Program-made: the position numbers and the translations under genes
Notes under the pieces: generated by a model
What the model was told of the DNA's origin: nothing
The model's input: the letters and a program-made list of their open reading frames with translations, nothing else
The model's database searches: none
In this document: positions 16,004 through 25,023 of the stretch, piece after piece
Position numbering within the stretch: the first letter of the stretch is position 1
How the letters are laid out: the number at the start of each line of letters is the position of its first letter
NCBI GenBank assembly: GCA_015057315.1
Contig: SVER01000030.1
Location: forward strand, 1-42,160
Length of the DNA: 42,160 nucleotides
DNA from: Pseudobutyrivibrio ruminis
Lineage (GTDB): Bacteria; Bacillota; Clostridia; Lachnospirales; Lachnospiraceae
Reading direction: 5' to 3'

Positions 16004-16816
16004 TTAATCTTCTTTACATAATTCCCAAAATGTTACAGCTGACGCTGCTGCCACATTTAATGAATCCACCCCGTGATGCATAGGAATAATGGTGACATAA
16101 TCACTTGCATCTATTGTTTCTTGTTTGATTCCTGTGCTTTCTGTGCCAAATATAACAGCAAGCTTTTCCTGCTGCTTTAATGCAGGGGCAGAAAGTGGAA
16201 TAGCATTATCCTTTAGTGCCATAGAAACTACAGCAAATCCGTTTTTATGAAGAACCCTCACGTAATCTGAGCCCTTATCAAAATATGTCCATGGCACCTG
16301 AAAAACTGTCCCCATGGCAACACGGGCAGCACGTCTATAAAATGGGTCTGCACTGTCATGAGTAAGAATGATTCCATCTACTCCAAGAGCTGCTGCGGAC
16401 CTAAATATAGCACCCACATTTGTAGGATTCATAACATCCTCTAAAATGGCAATACGCTTAGATGATTGTAGCAGGCTATCTACATCAGGAAGGCTAGGGC
16501 GATGACATGCTGCAAGCACTCCACGTGTCAGATTAAAGCCTGTGATTTTATTGATTACATTAAGCTCTGCCACAAAAATATCTACATCATCATCTACGTG
16601 AGACAATAATTCAGTAACCACTTCTGATTCGTAAGCCTTTTTCTCAACAAGAAATGCTATAGGCACAGCCCCTCTATCAAGAGCCCTCTTTATAACCTCT
16701 GGTGTCTCAGCTATAAACACCCCAGGCTTTGGCTCAAAATAATGGTAAAGCTGAGCCTCATTATATTTTGTGAAAATATCTACCCTTGAATCATCTATAC
16801 TATCTATCTTAATCAA
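16004..16816 (-). CDS. TrmH/SpoU-family RNA 2'-O-methyltransferase
   Basis: 270 residues: an N-terminal substrate-binding domain and a C-terminal SPOUT domain with the three SpoU motifs, DVMNPTNVGAIFRSAAALG, then AVIFGTESTGI, then MHHGVDSLNVAAA. These bind SAM through a trefoil knot and methylate a ribose 2'-OH in rRNA or tRNA; the exact target is not readable. Translation starts at TTG, with AGGAG 6 nt upstream, 12 nt after the DUF815 gene. It is the last gene of the operon. Confidence 0.9.
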   Translation of the reverse strand: MIKIDSIDDSRVDIFTKYNEAQLYHYFEPKPGVFIAETPEVIKRALDRGAVPIAFLVEKKAYESEVVTELLSHVDDDVDIFVAELNVINKITGFNLTRGVLAACHRPSLPDVDSLLQSSKRIAILEDVMNPTNVGAIFRSAAALGVDGIILTHDSADPFYRRAARVAMGTVFQVPWTYFDKGSDYVRVLHKNGFAVVSMALKDNAIPLSAPALKQQEKLAVIFGTESTGIKQETIDASDYVTIIPMHHGVDSLNVAAASAVTFWELCKED

Positions 16817-16828
16817 TATTTACTCCTA

Positions 16829-18136
16829 TTATTTCTGTTCACCCATAATATGATAAATGAACTGCTGAGCTGTTCTTCCTGAAAGACCGCCCTGCTCCAT
16901 TTCCCATATCTTAGCCTTAGCTACAAGCTCTTCCTCAGGCATAGTAATACCAACTCTCTTTGCAAGGCCAATAACTATTTCAATATACTCCTTTTGCATA
17001 GGCTTGGTGTAGCTGATGGTCATTCCAAATCTATGAACTAAGGATAGCTTCTCTTCCACAGTATCAGAGTGATGTCTGTCATTAGAATTATCCTGGTCAT
17101 TTCTGTCGTTCCATGTTTCCTTAATCAGATGGCGACGATTAGATGTAGCATAGATTAAGATGTTATCAGGCTTTGTTTCCACACCACCTTCAATAACAGC
17201 CTTAAGGAATTTGTACTCAATCTCATGTTCCTCGAAGGATAAATCATCCATGTAAATGATGTATTTATAATTTCTGTTTTTGATGCTGGCAATTATCTTT
17301 GATAGATATTTAAACTGATGCTTGTAAATCTCTATCATACGAAGTCCACTGTCATAATACTGATTTACAATAGCCTTGATGCTTGTGGATTTACCAGTTC
17401 CACTATCACCAAACAGAAGCACATTGTTAGCCTTCTTGCCAGAGACAAAGCTTTCTGTGTTAGAAATCAACTGCTCCTTTTGGTATTCATAGCCTATTAA
17501 ATCATCCAAAACCACTTCGTCCATATTGTTAATTGGCACAAACTTAATATCGTTAAAGCCTGTCTCCTCAATACGAAATGCCTTGTTAAGGCCAAACATT
17601 CCAACACCGTATGCCTTATAAAAATCCGTAATTACGTTAAAGAATTCCTTTTCATCTGCGCAAGCCTCCAGTTCCCTAGAAAGCTTTCTAACCTTTGCTG
17701 ACACATTGCGGTTATACATCTGCTGATTCTTCTTAACTGCACTGTAGCTTGAAAATACACTAAAGGATTCAATGCCTAATTCCTTTTCAAGGGAAGAAAA
17801 ATCATAATCAAAAAGCTCCTTTAAAATCCTAAAATCATTCTCCACCAAATGATTAACAGAACCAGGCTTTACATCTGTCTTTTCTGTAACAAGAGAAAAT
17901 GGATTCTCGTTCATTATTATGTAGAAGGTCAGATAATTATGCCAAAGATTATCGTCAAAGCCATAATCAGTTGCAAGCATAAGCAACTGCTTTGATATAG
18001 CGTTAATCTGCCTTGTAGCCTCACGCTTATTATAATCACCAGATTCAACTTCATCTATTGTTCGCCCTAGCTTATAAAGAATGGAATCCTCTGATAAATC
18101 GCCATACATTAACAATCTTGAAATCTTGTCGTACAT
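16829..18136 (-). CDS. DUF815-family AAA+ ATPase
   Basis: 435 residues. The N-terminal half is helical and unassigned. The C-terminal half is an AAA+ module with Walker A GDSGTGKST (243-251), Walker B YIIYMDD (about 292-298), a sensor-like TSNRRHLI, and an arginine-rich stretch before the lid. This architecture is the DUF815 family of predicted ATPases, whose cellular role is not settled. AGGAGG lies 6 nt before the ATG, and the gene is 32 nt after aguB. Confidence 0.9.
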   Translation of the reverse strand: MYDKISRLLMYGDLSEDSILYKLGRTIDEVESGDYNKREATRQINAISKQLLMLATDYGFDDNLWHNYLTFYIIMNENPFSLVTEKTDVKPGSVNHLVENDFRILKELFDYDFSSLEKELGIESFSVFSSYSAVKKNQQMYNRNVSAKVRKLSRELEACADEKEFFNVITDFYKAYGVGMFGLNKAFRIEETGFNDIKFVPINNMDEVVLDDLIGYEYQKEQLISNTESFVSGKKANNVLLFGDSGTGKSTSIKAIVNQYYDSGLRMIEIYKHQFKYLSKIIASIKNRNYKYIIYMDDLSFEEHEIEYKFLKAVIEGGVETKPDNILIYATSNRRHLIKETWNDRNDQDNSNDRHHSDTVEEKLSLVHRFGMTISYTKPMQKEYIEIVIGLAKRVGITMPEEELVAKAKIWEMEQGGLSGRTAQQFIYHIMGEQK

Positions 18137-18168
18137 AATCTGCCTCCTAAATTTATCCTTACTGACTG

Positions 18169-19044
18169 CTATACTAAAATATCACCATAACATTCTGGTC
18201 TTCTATCTCTAAACAATCCCCAGCTTAGTCTGTTAGCTGCTATCTCATCCAAATCATAGGTGTGAATAAGAATCTCTTCCTTATCACGTGACGCTGTCTC
18301 AAGCAGCTCACCTGTCTCATCAGTCATAAATGAGCTGCCATAGAAATTAAGGCTTGATGACTGCATAGCATTTTCCTTACAAGGCTCCACACTTTCTAAG
18401 CCAATGCGGTTAGCTGCAATAACAGGCATCAGGTTACTTCCGGCATGGCCTTGCATGCAGCGTCTCCAATGTGGCATGCTATCACACTCAATAATAGGCT
18501 CGCTACCAATGGCTGTTGGATAAAAAAGAAGCTCTGCTCCCTGAACTGCCATGGCACGTGCTGTTTCAGGGAACCACTGGTCCCAGCAAATGCCTACACC
18601 TATAGTGCCGTATTTTGTTTGCCAAACCTTAAAGCCTGTATTACCAGGGGTGAAATAAAACTTCTCCTGATAGAAATGGTCATCAGGGATATGTGTCTTT
18701 CTGTATACCCCAAGGACTGTTCCATCGGCATCTATCACTGCTACCGAATTATAAAGGACATTCACATCCTTCTCATAAAAGCTAACAGGGATAACTACTG
18801 ATAATTCCTTGGCAAGCTTTTTGAAATGATTGACTGCATCATTTTCTTCTACTGATTTTGCAAAATCGTAGTATTCGTATCTGCGCTCCTGGCAAAAGTA
18901 CTGACGCTCAAAAAGCTCTGGAAGAAGTATGATGTTGGCGCCACTTGCGGCGGCATCGCGAACCATCTTGTCGGCTTTATTAATGTTTTCTTCTACTGAT
19001 GTGCTGCACTGCATTTGAATGGCAGCTATTGTTATTTTTCTCAT
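18169..19044 (-). CDS. aguB: N-carbamoylputrescine amidase
   Basis: Nitrilase-superfamily enzyme of 291 residues, the usual length. The catalytic triad is visible: E43 in LLPELFERQYF, K116 in YRKTHIPDD, C153 in GICWDQWFPE. It hydrolyses N-carbamoylputrescine to putrescine, CO2 and ammonia. The ATG overlaps the aguA stop by 4 nt (ATGA). Its Shine-Dalgarno GAGGTGA lies inside a palindromic repeat that forms the end of aguA. Confidence 0.96.
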   Translation of the reverse strand: MRKITIAAIQMQCSTSVEENINKADKMVRDAAASGANIILLPELFERQYFCQERRYEYYDFAKSVEENDAVNHFKKLAKELSVVIPVSFYEKDVNVLYNSVAVIDADGTVLGVYRKTHIPDDHFYQEKFYFTPGNTGFKVWQTKYGTIGVGICWDQWFPETARAMAVQGAELLFYPTAIGSEPIIECDSMPHWRRCMQGHAGSNLMPVIAANRIGLESVEPCKENAMQSSSLNFYGSSFMTDETGELLETASRDKEEILIHTYDLDEIAANRLSWGLFRDRRPECYGDILV

Positions 19045-20189
19045 AATTTCACCTCATCCGTCAGCTTCGCTGACACCTTCCCCTCAAGGGGAAGGCTTTT
19101 TGGTATTTGCTGGGTGATGCAATGGATATTACCACCCCCTACAATAATTGCTCTTGCATAGATTGGATAAATCTTTCTATCAGGGAAAAGGCTACTAAGA
19201 AGCTTTACTGCCCCTTCGTCGTTTTCGTCACCAAACTGAGGTACAATAACGCCTCCATTTGATATGTAGAAATTAACGTAGCTGGCAGCTAAGCGCTCAC
19301 CTACTTCTCTTACATCTTCTCCCTCTTCAAACTCATAGCCTTCTAATTCCTCAGCTGTAATACATACAGGATTCTTTGGAATTAGCATTTTATGAACTTT
19401 AAATGGTCTGCCTTTTGCATCTACTTCACTTTCTAGTACCTTAAGACAGGCCATGCTCATCTGATATTGTGGGTCTGCCTCATTATCTGTCCAAGCAAGC
19501 ACCACCTCAGCCGGGCCTACAAAAGCACATACGTTATCCACATGCTCGTTGGTCTCATCATTATATATTCCACTAGGAAGCCAGATAATCTTGCCCACTC
19601 CAAGATATTCCTTTAGCTTTTCTTCTATCTCAGCCTTAGTTATATCAGGATTTCTGCCACCGCTAAGAAGGCATGCTTCCGTAACAATCACTGTGCCTTC
19701 ACCATCGCTATGAATGCTGCCTCCCTCTAACACAAAAGGATGAGCGTCATAATAATCCATTCCAAGCTCATTGCAGATTAAAGCTGCTGCCGCATCGTCC
19801 TTATCCCAGTGGGCATACAGGCCGTCGTAATCTCCACCCCAGGCGTTGAACTGCCAATCTATACCTCGCACTTCACTTCCATTTACCACACAGGTAGGGC
19901 CTACATCCCTGGCCCAAGCATCATCTGTAGGAATGCAGATAGGATGAATATGCTCTTCATCTTTAAACTCATCCCTAACCTCATTTATATGAGCCTCATC
20001 TGCAAGCATCCAAAGCTCTTCGCTTTCTGCGATAGCACGGGCAATCTGAGAAAATACCTTCTTTGCTTCAACAGCCCCATTTGGCCATGAACCAGGCCTA
20101 ACAGGCCATATCATCACTGTGCCTTTGTGCGGCGAATACTCAGCAGGCATATAAAATTTGTCTTTACTTGGTGTACTGTTTATTTTCAT
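19041..20189 (-). CDS. aguA: Agmatine deiminase
   Basis: 382 residues of the peptidyl-arginine-deiminase-like fold. It opens with EYSPHKGTVMIWPVRPGSWP, as in AguA, and ends with the catalytic cysteine in GGGNIHCITQQIP (C357). It converts agmatine to N-carbamoylputrescine and ammonia. The normal protein ends near QQIP; here the last about 17 residues are encoded by an intergenic-type palindromic repeat that has become part of the reading frame. Shine-Dalgarno before the ATG is poor; it starts 9 nt after nspC and may rely on coupling. Confidence 0.95.
   Translation of the reverse strand: MKINSTPSKDKFYMPAEYSPHKGTVMIWPVRPGSWPNGAVEAKKVFSQIARAIAESEELWMLADEAHINEVRDEFKDEEHIHPICIPTDDAWARDVGPTCVVNGSEVRGIDWQFNAWGGDYDGLYAHWDKDDAAAALICNELGMDYYDAHPFVLEGGSIHSDGEGTVIVTEACLLSGGRNPDITKAEIEEKLKEYLGVGKIIWLPSGIYNDETNEHVDNVCAFVGPAEVVLAWTDNEADPQYQMSMACLKVLESEVDAKGRPFKVHKMLIPKNPVCITAEELEGYEFEEGEDVREVGERLAASYVNFYISNGGVIVPQFGDENDEGAVKLLSSLFPDRKIYPIYARAIIVGGGNIHCITQQIPKSLPLEGKVSAKLTDEVKL
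19051..19103. repeat. Dispersed palindromic repeat fused to the aguA 3' end
   Basis: Two adjacent hairpins, GTCAGC/GCTGAC (19060-19074) and CCTTCCCC/GGGGAAGG (19076-19095). The overall sequence resembles a short dispersed repeat I have seen in many gut Firmicutes. Read on the minus strand in aguA frame it encodes SLPLEGKVSAKLTDEV, a tail familiar from other genes carrying the element. It also carries the aguB ribosome binding site. Confidence 0.7.
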
Positions 20190-20198
20190 AATACGTAT

Positions 20199-21350
20199 TT
20201 ACGATAATCGATTTTTAAAATCCTCATAGTCAAATTTCTTTACCAGTTCCATATCTCCATTATCGCGAAGCAGATAGATGTTAGGAAGTGGTATACCATT
20301 AAAGGTGTTATTCTTAACCATGGAATAGATTGCCATATCCTCAAATATTAACCTATCCCCTACCTTTATCTCATGGTCAAAGGTATAATCACCTATAATA
20401 TCTCCTGCCAGGCAGGTATATGAGCTTAGCCTGTATTCATAAGGCTTATCGCCCCATTCTCCTGAATCCATGAGAGGTGGACGATATGGCATTTCCAGTA
20501 CATCTGGCATGTGGCATGCTGCGGAGCCATCTAAAATAAGTGTCTTGATTCCATTATCTACTATATCAAGAACCTCTGTGACAAAATATCCTGCATTAAG
20601 GGCGATAGCCTCTCCCGGCTCCAAATATACGTTAAGGTCATATTGAGCCTTAATATCTTTTACAAGCCTAATTAATCTATCCACATCATAGTCAGCCCTT
20701 GTGATATGATGTCCACCACCCATATTTAACCATTTCATCTGAGGTAGATATTTACCAAACTTTTCCTTAAAGGCAACCAGGGTAGTTTCCAAATCATCTG
20801 AATTCTGCTCGCAAAGAGTATGAAAATGTAATCCACTGACACCATCTAACACACTAGCATCCTTTGAAAGTGCCTCATCAAGAGCTGCTATAGTAACTCC
20901 AAGGCGCGAGCCTGCAGCACATGGGTCGTAGATGGCGTGGTCACCCTGAGTAGAACACTCAGGATTTACCCTAAGGCCAATCTCCACTCCAGCATCAAGG
21001 CAGATAGACTTATATTTCATTAGCTGCGCCACAGAATTAAAAATAATATGGTCGCAGATTTTTACAAGCTCATCCATATCTGCCGGCTTATATGCTGGTG
21101 CAAATACATGATTTTCCTTGCCCATTTCCTCTTTTCCAAGGCGTGCCTCGTATATGCCGCTAGCTGTAGTGCCAGCCAGATACTCACCAATAAGTGGATA
21201 AACAACAAAATTAGAGAATGCCTTTTGGGCCAGCAGTATTTTACAGCTGGCCTCCTCTTGCACTCTCTTTAAAATCTTAAGATTATCAATTAGCTTCCCC
21301 TCATCAATAACATAGGATGGGGGCTCTATACTATATAATTTTGACAGCAT
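20199..21350 (-). CDS. nspC: Carboxy(nor)spermidine decarboxylase
   Basis: 383 residues, alanine-racemase-like fold III PLP enzyme. The PLP lysine is in LLAQKAFSNF; LHFHTLCEQN and WLNMGGGHH are family signatures, and GDIIGDYTFD lies near the C-terminus. It decarboxylates carboxyspermidine to spermidine. GAGAGGG sits 5 nt before the ATG, 15 nt after the dehydrogenase gene. Confidence 0.95.
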   Translation of the reverse strand: MLSKLYSIEPPSYVIDEGKLIDNLKILKRVQEEASCKILLAQKAFSNFVVYPLIGEYLAGTTASGIYEARLGKEEMGKENHVFAPAYKPADMDELVKICDHIIFNSVAQLMKYKSICLDAGVEIGLRVNPECSTQGDHAIYDPCAAGSRLGVTIAALDEALSKDASVLDGVSGLHFHTLCEQNSDDLETTLVAFKEKFGKYLPQMKWLNMGGGHHITRADYDVDRLIRLVKDIKAQYDLNVYLEPGEAIALNAGYFVTEVLDIVDNGIKTLILDGSAACHMPDVLEMPYRPPLMDSGEWGDKPYEYRLSSYTCLAGDIIGDYTFDHEIKVGDRLIFEDMAIYSMVKNNTFNGIPLPNIYLLRDNGDMELVKKFDYEDFKNRLS

Positions 21351-21365
21351 TTTTCCCTCTCAAAA

Positions 21366-22625
21366 TTAATCTACAAGAACTGGATTTTCTACAACCTGCC
21401 ATGGCAAGCCCCACTTGTTAAGTGCTTCCATGTATGGGTCTGGATCAAACTCATCTGTTGTAAATACACCAGGTTGCTTCCACTGGCCTGTAACTACCAT
21501 CATAGCACCAATCATTGCTGGCACACCTGTTGTGTAGCTAATTGCCTGCGAACCAACCTCTTTGTAGCACTCCTGGTGGTCGCATACATTGTAGATATAG
21601 ATTGAACGCTCCTTGCCATCCTTGATACCTGTAAAGATACAACCGATATTTGTCTTACCAACTGTACGAGGTCCAAGTGATGCAGGGTCTGGAAGTAGTG
21701 CCTTTAAGAACTGAATTGGCACGATTTCCTGTCCGTTAAAGTTGATAGGAGTTGTGCTAAGCATACCAACATTTTCAAGACATTTCATATGTGTAAGATA
21801 GCTTTGTCCAAATGTCATAAAGAAACGGATTCTCTTAACCTCTGGCATGTTGCGGCCAAGTGCCTCAATTTCCTCATGATGAAGAAGATACATGTCCTTC
21901 TTGCCAACTCCATCAAAATCGTACTCTCTCTTGATGCTCATTGCAGGAATCTCTACCCACTTGCCGTTTTCCATATAAGAACCTGGTGCTGAAACCTCAC
22001 GAAGGTTAATCTCTGGGTTAAAGTTTGTAGCAAATGGATAACCGTGGTCTCCACCATTGCAATCAAGAATATCTATTGTATGAATCTCATCAAAATAATG
22101 CTTCTTAGCATAAGCTGCAAAAACGCTGGTTACACCTGGGTCAAAGCCTGTTCCAAGAAGTGCTGTAAGACCAGCAGCCTTAAACTTGTCTTCGTAAGCC
22201 CACTGCCAGCTGTAATCAAAGTATGCTGAGAAACCTAACTCATTACAACGCTTTTCATAGATAGCTCTCCACTCAGGGTCATCTGTATCCTCTGGCTCGT
22301 AGTTGGCTGTATCAATATAATGAACACCTGCTGCAAGACATGCATCCATAATAGTAAGGTCCTGATATGGAAGTGCCACATTAAGCACTGCATCTGGAGC
22401 ATAATCCTTAATAAGCTTTGTAAGCGCCTCAACATCATCTGCATCAATCTGAGCAGTCTTGATAACTGTCTTTGTAGTACCCTCAAGCTTTTCCTTCATT
22501 GCCTCGCACTTTGATACTGTGCGGCTTGCAATCATAATCTCCTCAAATACATCACTGTTCTGGCAGCACTTAGATATTGCAACCTGTGCTACTCCACCAC
22601 ATCCAATAATTAATAATCTTGCCAT
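21366..22625 (-). CDS. Carboxy(nor)spermidine dehydrogenase (saccharopine-dehydrogenase-like)
   Basis: 419 residues with an N-terminal Rossmann motif GCGGVAQVAISK and saccharopine-dehydrogenase-like body (GLLGTGFDPGVTSVFAAY in similar form). In this context it condenses putrescine with aspartate semialdehyde using NADPH to give carboxyspermidine, the substrate of the next gene. GAGGAG precedes the ATG, 17 nt after speE. Gene order dehydrogenase-nspC is the usual one. Confidence 0.93.
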   Translation of the reverse strand: MARLLIIGCGGVAQVAISKCCQNSDVFEEIMIASRTVSKCEAMKEKLEGTTKTVIKTAQIDADDVEALTKLIKDYAPDAVLNVALPYQDLTIMDACLAAGVHYIDTANYEPEDTDDPEWRAIYEKRCNELGFSAYFDYSWQWAYEDKFKAAGLTALLGTGFDPGVTSVFAAYAKKHYFDEIHTIDILDCNGGDHGYPFATNFNPEINLREVSAPGSYMENGKWVEIPAMSIKREYDFDGVGKKDMYLLHHEEIEALGRNMPEVKRIRFFMTFGQSYLTHMKCLENVGMLSTTPINFNGQEIVPIQFLKALLPDPASLGPRTVGKTNIGCIFTGIKDGKERSIYIYNVCDHQECYKEVGSQAISYTTGVPAMIGAMMVVTGQWKQPGVFTTDEFDPDPYMEALNKWGLPWQVVENPVLVD

Positions 22626-22642
22626 TTTATATACTCTCCTCT

Positions 22643-23530
22643 TTAATCTATATTTTCCTTGCTTTCTTTTTTCGCTGCGCGCTCTTCTTCCTCAAGCAAA
22701 TCCTCCACGTACTTAGGTAGCATGAAAGCCCCTTTATGAAGATTTGTTGTGTAATACCAGGTCTTAAGCTTTCTTTCCTTCCAACGCTTTGCATCTAAAT
22801 CCTTAAGGGGATGATACTTCTTAGAAGCGAAGCCAAACATCCAATAGCCTGATGGACAGGTAGGGATATTAGCTTGGTATACTCTATTGATAGGAAAGCT
22901 CTTGTAAGCTTTACGATGCATAGCTCTAAAGGCTTCCTCGTCCTCATCATAGAATGGACTACCATGCTGATATACCATGATACCATCTTCCTTTAAAGCT
23001 CTGTAGCAGCTGCCATAAAACTCTCTTGTAAAAAGACCTTCCGCATAACCAAATGGGTCTGTTGTATCGTTAATAATAAGATCATATTTGTCCCTGCATC
23101 TACGCAAGAACCTGAGACCATCCATATTTGTAACTGTAACTCTGTCGTCGTCAAAGCCCTTGGCAGTCTCAGGGAAAAACTTCTTACTTATCTCAAGAAA
23201 CATTTCGTCCTGCTCAACCACATCTATGTGCTCAATCTCAGGATACTCAGTGAGAACTCTGGCAACACCGCCATCGCCTCCACCTATAATCAGCACTTCC
23301 TTAACATTAGGATGGACAGCCATAGGCACATGAACAATCATTTCATTATAAATAAATTCATCAGCCTCTGAAAAAATGATTTCGCCATCAAGAACAATCA
23401 TTTTGCCAAGCTCCTGAGTATCAAAAACATCAATTCGCTGATACTCACTTTGGGCGCTGTAAAGCTGCTTGTTGACACGGATACTTGTCTTTACATGCTC
23501 CGTCTCCATCTGTGAAAACCAAAAATCCAT
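22643..23530 (-). CDS. speE: Spermidine synthase-type aminopropyltransferase
   Basis: 295 residues with an N-terminal beta domain and a Rossmann methyltransferase-like domain: GGGDGG at 83-88, then VEQDEMFLE, then NDTTDPFGYAEGLFTREFY. It transfers aminopropyl from decarboxylated SAM to putrescine or another polyamine. No SAM decarboxylase (speD) is present in the window, although the carboxyspermidine route is encoded next to it. GGAG lies 7 nt upstream of the ATG, 12 nt after speA. Confidence 0.94.
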   Translation of the reverse strand: MDFWFSQMETEHVKTSIRVNKQLYSAQSEYQRIDVFDTQELGKMIVLDGEIIFSEADEFIYNEMIVHVPMAVHPNVKEVLIIGGGDGGVARVLTEYPEIEHIDVVEQDEMFLEISKKFFPETAKGFDDDRVTVTNMDGLRFLRRCRDKYDLIINDTTDPFGYAEGLFTREFYGSCYRALKEDGIMVYQHGSPFYDEDEEAFRAMHRKAYKSFPINRVYQANIPTCPSGYWMFGFASKKYHPLKDLDAKRWKERKLKTWYYTTNLHKGAFMLPKYVEDLLEEEERAAKKESKENID

Positions 23531-23542
23531 TACATTTCTCCA

Positions 23543-24991
23543 CTATTCTATAACACTAATCAAATTTACCTCAGGGTCTTTAGTGCCTTGCAGGCTACAT
23601 CCCTTTTCCTTGGCAAATTCGATGTATTCTATTATTTCCTTTGTGATGCGCTCACCAGGTGTAAGAATTGGAATTCCCGGTGGATAGCACATAACAAGCT
23701 CTGCACAGATTTTGCCATCAGACTCACTAACTGGCACCTGCACCTTGTTAGCGTAAAAAGCCTGCTGAGGTGTCATTACATTCTCTGGCTGGATAAAATC
23801 TCCGCAGTATAAATCCGATGAATCCTTTTCATATAGACGCTTAATGTCCTCTAAAGCTCCTACAAGTCGTTCAATGTCCTGGATTCTATCACCTATGGAA
23901 ATGTAAGCAAGTATATTTCCGATATCTCCAAATTCTATCTGAATATCGTACTCATCCCTAAGCAAATCGTACACCTCTATGCCTGTAAGGCCAATGCCCT
24001 GGGTATAAATAGATAGCTTAGTTACATCAAAATCATAAACGCTGTCACCATCAATAAGCTCCTTGCCGTATGCATAAAATCCGCCGATTTCGTTAATCTC
24101 ATTACGTGCATACTCAGCCATGTGAGCCACCTTTTTAAAGGATTCCTCACCTCTAAGAGCCAGGTTTCGTCTGGACAAATCCAGACTTGATAGTAACAGA
24201 TATGATGCACTGGTAGTCTGGGTAAGGTTAATAATCTGCCTTACATACTCGGCATCCATATCCTCTCCGCAAAGAAGGATGGAGCTTTGTGTTAAAGACC
24301 CACCTGATTTGTGCATGGATACAGCAGCCATATCAGCCCCTGCTGCCATACCGGAGATAGGTAGATTATCATTAAAATACAGATGAGTACCGTGAGCCTC
24401 ATCTGCTAACACCTTCATACCATGCTCATGAGCAATCTTAACTATCTCCTTAAGATTAGAACACACCCCGTAATAAGTAGGATTGTTGATAAGAATAGCC
24501 TTGGCATCAGGATTAGCATCCATAACACGCCTTACCTCTTCCACCTCTACACCAAGTGCTATACCAATTTTAGGATTAACCTTTACTTCTACATATACAG
24601 GCACTGCACCGCACAGTACCATTGCATTGATAACACTCTTATGGACATTTCTAGGAATCAAAATCTTGTCACCAGCCTTGCACACTGAAAGAATCATAGT
24701 CTGCACTGAACTGGTGGTTCCATTTACCATAAGAAAGGCGTGAGCAGCCCCAAAAGCATCTGCTGTAAGCTCCTCAGCCTCCTTGATAACAGAAATCGGA
24801 TGTCCCAGGTTATCCAGGGGTTTCATGGAATTAACATCAAGCCCCACACACTGCTTGCCAAGCAGCTCCACAAGCTCAGGATTGCCCCTTCCTCGCTTGT
24901 GTCCAGGCACGTCAAATGGAACGACGCGCCTTCTTCTAAATCTCTCCAAAGCCTCACATATTGGAGCAGATTTTTGTTCAAATTTCCTCAT
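23543..24991 (-). CDS. speA: Arginine decarboxylase (Orn/Lys/Arg decarboxylase, fold I)
   Basis: 482 residues, the short Gram-positive fold-I type. It starts with FDVPGHKRGRG; DEAHGTHLYF and SMHKSGGS carry the PLP-binding lysine (K228). Acceptance of lysine or ornithine cannot be ruled out from sequence, but aguA and aguB downstream need agmatine, so arginine is the likely substrate. AAAGGGT precedes the ATG, 32 nt after pepF. Confidence 0.9.
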   Translation of the reverse strand: MRKFEQKSAPICEALERFRRRRVVPFDVPGHKRGRGNPELVELLGKQCVGLDVNSMKPLDNLGHPISVIKEAEELTADAFGAAHAFLMVNGTTSSVQTMILSVCKAGDKILIPRNVHKSVINAMVLCGAVPVYVEVKVNPKIGIALGVEVEEVRRVMDANPDAKAILINNPTYYGVCSNLKEIVKIAHEHGMKVLADEAHGTHLYFNDNLPISGMAAGADMAAVSMHKSGGSLTQSSILLCGEDMDAEYVRQIINLTQTTSASYLLLSSLDLSRRNLALRGEESFKKVAHMAEYARNEINEIGGFYAYGKELIDGDSVYDFDVTKLSIYTQGIGLTGIEVYDLLRDEYDIQIEFGDIGNILAYISIGDRIQDIERLVGALEDIKRLYEKDSSDLYCGDFIQPENVMTPQQAFYANKVQVPVSESDGKICAELVMCYPPGIPILTPGERITKEIIEYIEFAKEKGCSLQGTKDPEVNLISVIE

Positions 24992-25023
24992 TATTGACCC
25001 TTTTACCTTCTATATATTACCGC

